Source of the DNA: Sulfobacillus thermosulfidooxidans
GTDB taxonomy: Bacteria > Bacillota > Sulfobacillia > Sulfobacillales > Sulfobacillaceae
Reading direction: 5' to 3'
DNA length: 64,000 nucleotides
Assembly: GCF_001280565.1 (NCBI RefSeq)
Contig: NZ_LGRO01000001.1
Coordinates: 2,356,001-2,420,000, forward strand
The number at the start of each line of letters is the position of its first letter. The stretch's first letter is position 1. Shown piece after piece: positions 61,909 through 64,000 of this stretch. The notes beneath the pieces were generated by a model. That model saw only the letters and a list, made by a program, of their open reading frames with translations. It was not told the DNA's origin and searched no databases. A program made the translations under genes and the position numbers.

Positions 61909-64000
61909 TTGGCTAAAAACATTTCGAAAAAAGCCAGTGGAGTAGCGCTTGGCTCTTCTATGCTTTTGTTGTCCATGCTGCCTGCTGCGAGTGCCTTTGC
62001 AGCCAGTGCTCCCGCCGTGGTTAGCGTGAGCTTAAGCTCCGAACAAGGTACTGTGGCGGTAGGCAATACGGTATCATTCACGGCAACCACTCAACAAACC
62101 GGTTCTGGCACGCCTTTATTCCAATTCTGGTACGAAGGGCCCCATGGAAACTGGCATGGATCCAGTTGGAGCACCAGCAACACCTTCCAGTTACCTCCTT
62201 TGGAGCAAGGAAGCTATGAAGTTGTCGTCTACGCAAAAGACAAGGGGCAAAGCGTTCCGGTCGACTCAGAAGCCACCAACACTAACCAGTTTGTGAACGT
62301 GGACTCCAGCGCTACCTTAACCGCTCCGAGTCTTACCAACGTAGCACCTGGAACGACCTTGAACTTCACCGCCAGCTCCAAGAACCTCACTAATCCGGTC
62401 TATCAACTCTGGATTCAAAAACCTGACGGCACATGGTTCTCAAGCGGTCCTTACCAGTCCTCACCAGACTTCTCCGTAACCGCAGATGTGGCGGGTGATT
62501 ATAAAGCCGTCTTGTTTGCTAAAGACCTTAATGCACCTCAAGACGCACAATTCTCGGAATTCTCCAAAGCCACATTTGACGCGTTTGGTCAAGCAGCGGC
62601 CGTGAAACTCTCGGCTGCGTCGTCGAGCCTCGTTGCCGACGGTCAAGCGACCGACACCATCACCGCGACGGTTGTCGATGCGAACGGGAACCCGGTGGCC
62701 AACTTTAATGGCACGGTCACCATTGCCAGTTCCGGCAGTGGGGTCAAGTTTGCTCCCGCCACGGGTCAAGCCAGCGACTTCACCTTTAGCGGGACTAGCG
62801 GCACCCTCACGCTCAGCCAAGGCAAGGGGTCCTTCGTGGTGGACGCGGGGACTGTGGCCGGATTGAGCGACACCTTTACCGCCAGTGACCTAACGCCGAC
62901 TGCGGGCAGCCCCGTGTCGGGCGTGGCGACGGGTACCGCCACCGTGAAAACCATTCCGCAGGTGGCAACCAAAATCATCGTGACTCCGAGCACCCAACGG
63001 GTGGCGGTGAACCAATCCAGTGCCGATCCGGTACAAGCCGAAGTGGTTGACCAATTAGGCAATCCGATGCTCAGCGGCACCTATCCGCTGACCTTTACCG
63101 TAGTGGGCCGGGAACGGTTAATGGCGCAACATCGGCGACGACCACGTTTTCGGGCAATGGCACAACCAGTCCCACGGCGGCCAGTGCGACGGTGGATTCG
63201 GTCACCGGAGAAAGCGGGACCATCTATGTCGACGTCTCCTCCCCGAACTTGCCGACCACCTACACGGCCATCCAAGCGGTGGTTGCAGGGAACCCGGCAG
63301 CCATTCAATTGACCGATAAGACTCCCTCCTTTGCCCAAGGATCTAGTGGCACCGTGGTGACGGCGGTGGTCACGGATGCCAATGGGACGCCCGTGGTGGA
63401 CAGCAACGGCACCGTGAACGTCACCGTGACGCACAATGGACAGACGGCGACGAACATTTTGGTGAATGGCACGGCCTTGACCAGTGGAGCGCCGAGTGTC
63501 TCCGTGCCGTTGACTACCGTGAATAACGCCTCCGAAGCCACGTTGACCCTCAGTAATACTGGAACCAGCGCGGACGCCGGAACCTATGTCGTTACCGTGA
63601 CGAGCCCCAGCGGTGCCACGTACGCCTTAAGCAGTGCCAGTCTGACCGTGACGGAAACGGCAGCAGCCCCAAGCCAATTGGTGGTGAGCAGCACGGCGCA
63701 AGAAGTACCCGAAGCGAACGCGGCGACGGTAGTGAAGGCCCAGTTGGAAGACCAATATGGCAATCCGGTGGCGTTGAGTGGCGTGCCGGTGGTGTTCTAT
63801 TATTCCGCCACGGGGGGATCGGGAACCGCCACGATTAATGGCACGAGCGGGGCCACCACGGCCACATCCGGTGTGACCGTTGATACCAATAGCCAGGGCA
63901 CCGCCTCAGCAACGGTAAGCATGCAGCCCTATGTGGGTGAGCAATTTACCATCACCGGCATGATTCCGTCGACGTATACCGCCGTGAGTGGATTGGCAAG
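61909..64000 (+). pseudogene. secreted protein with YQFW modules and Ig-like repeats, frameshifted and cut by the window end
   Basis: TTG 61909 has GAGGAGG 10 nt upstream. A signal peptide (SMLLLSMLPAASAFAAS) leads to two YQFW-type modules (LFQFWYEGPHGNW near 70, VYQLWIQKPDGTW near 165) and Ig-like domains (VVDANGNPVANFNGTVTI). Near 63100 the frame breaks. The original frame ends at 63312 as a Pro/Arg-rich stretch unlike a real protein. The good sequence continues in the other frame (SGPGTVNGATSATTTFSGNG, DANGTPVVDSNGTVNVTV, LEDQYGNPVALSGVPVVFYY) to the end of the window. One missing base between about 63099 and 63102 explains it. It could be a mutation or a sequencing error. The second half is GC-richer. 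Its C-terminus is outside the window. Confidence 0.75.

Overview
The window looks like chromosomal DNA of an acid-adapted, mid-GC Firmicute, most plausibly Sulfobacillus or a close relative. This is inference. It rests on strong GGAGG-type ribosome binding sites, many ATGA-coupled operons, a secreted S53 (sedolisin/kumamolisin-type) acid peptidase, an encapsulin-type ferritin and IS1634-family elements. No tRNA, rRNA or CRISPR array was seen.

Layout. 1-4.0 kb: a partial PaaI-type thioesterase, small secreted or hypothetical proteins, an MFS transporter and an orphan Phd/YefM-like antitoxin. 4.2-6.6 kb: an MMPL/RND-type transporter broken by an in-frame stop and a frameshift. 6.9-7.2 kb: an encapsulin-type ferritin with no encapsulin beside it. 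7.5-15.9 kb: a sugar operon whose first gene fuses a LacI-type repressor to a complete glycogen-debranching (amylo-alpha-1,6-glucosidase-type) enzyme, followed by a binding protein, two permeases and a second six-hairpin glycosidase. 16.2-26.4 kb: a peptide-handling block (TldD, TldE, peptide-binding lipoprotein, two Dpp-type permeases, Asp/Glu-racemase-like protein, leucyl aminopeptidase, ArsR-type regulator with a long unknown N-terminal domain). Neither importer has an ATPase gene nearby. 26.9-30 kb: a secreted protein and a ClC chloride channel.

30-40 kb is a rearranged, decaying zone. Two 1,805-bp IS1634-family elements lie in opposite orientation around an ABC exporter pair. The first carries a 6-bp target duplication; removing it restores a membrane-protein reading frame exactly. 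The second has no duplication and sits in an ABC-2 permease that has lost its middle. That permease belongs to a MerR / small membrane protein / ATPase / permease operon in which the MerR gene is frameshifted and the ATPase has an in-frame stop. 40-48 kb holds a CPxC protein with an amber codon, a lipoprotein, several small membrane proteins, an IS3-family remnant, an alpha/beta hydrolase and a HhH-GPD-like protein.

48-64 kb is a cell-surface region: a two-domain glycosyltransferase and its coiled-coil partner, then an S53 peptidase and three large secreted proteins. All four of these secreted proteins carry the same roughly 90-residue beta module with a YQFW core, so they probably work together outside the cell. 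The last gene is frameshifted near 63100 and runs off the window.
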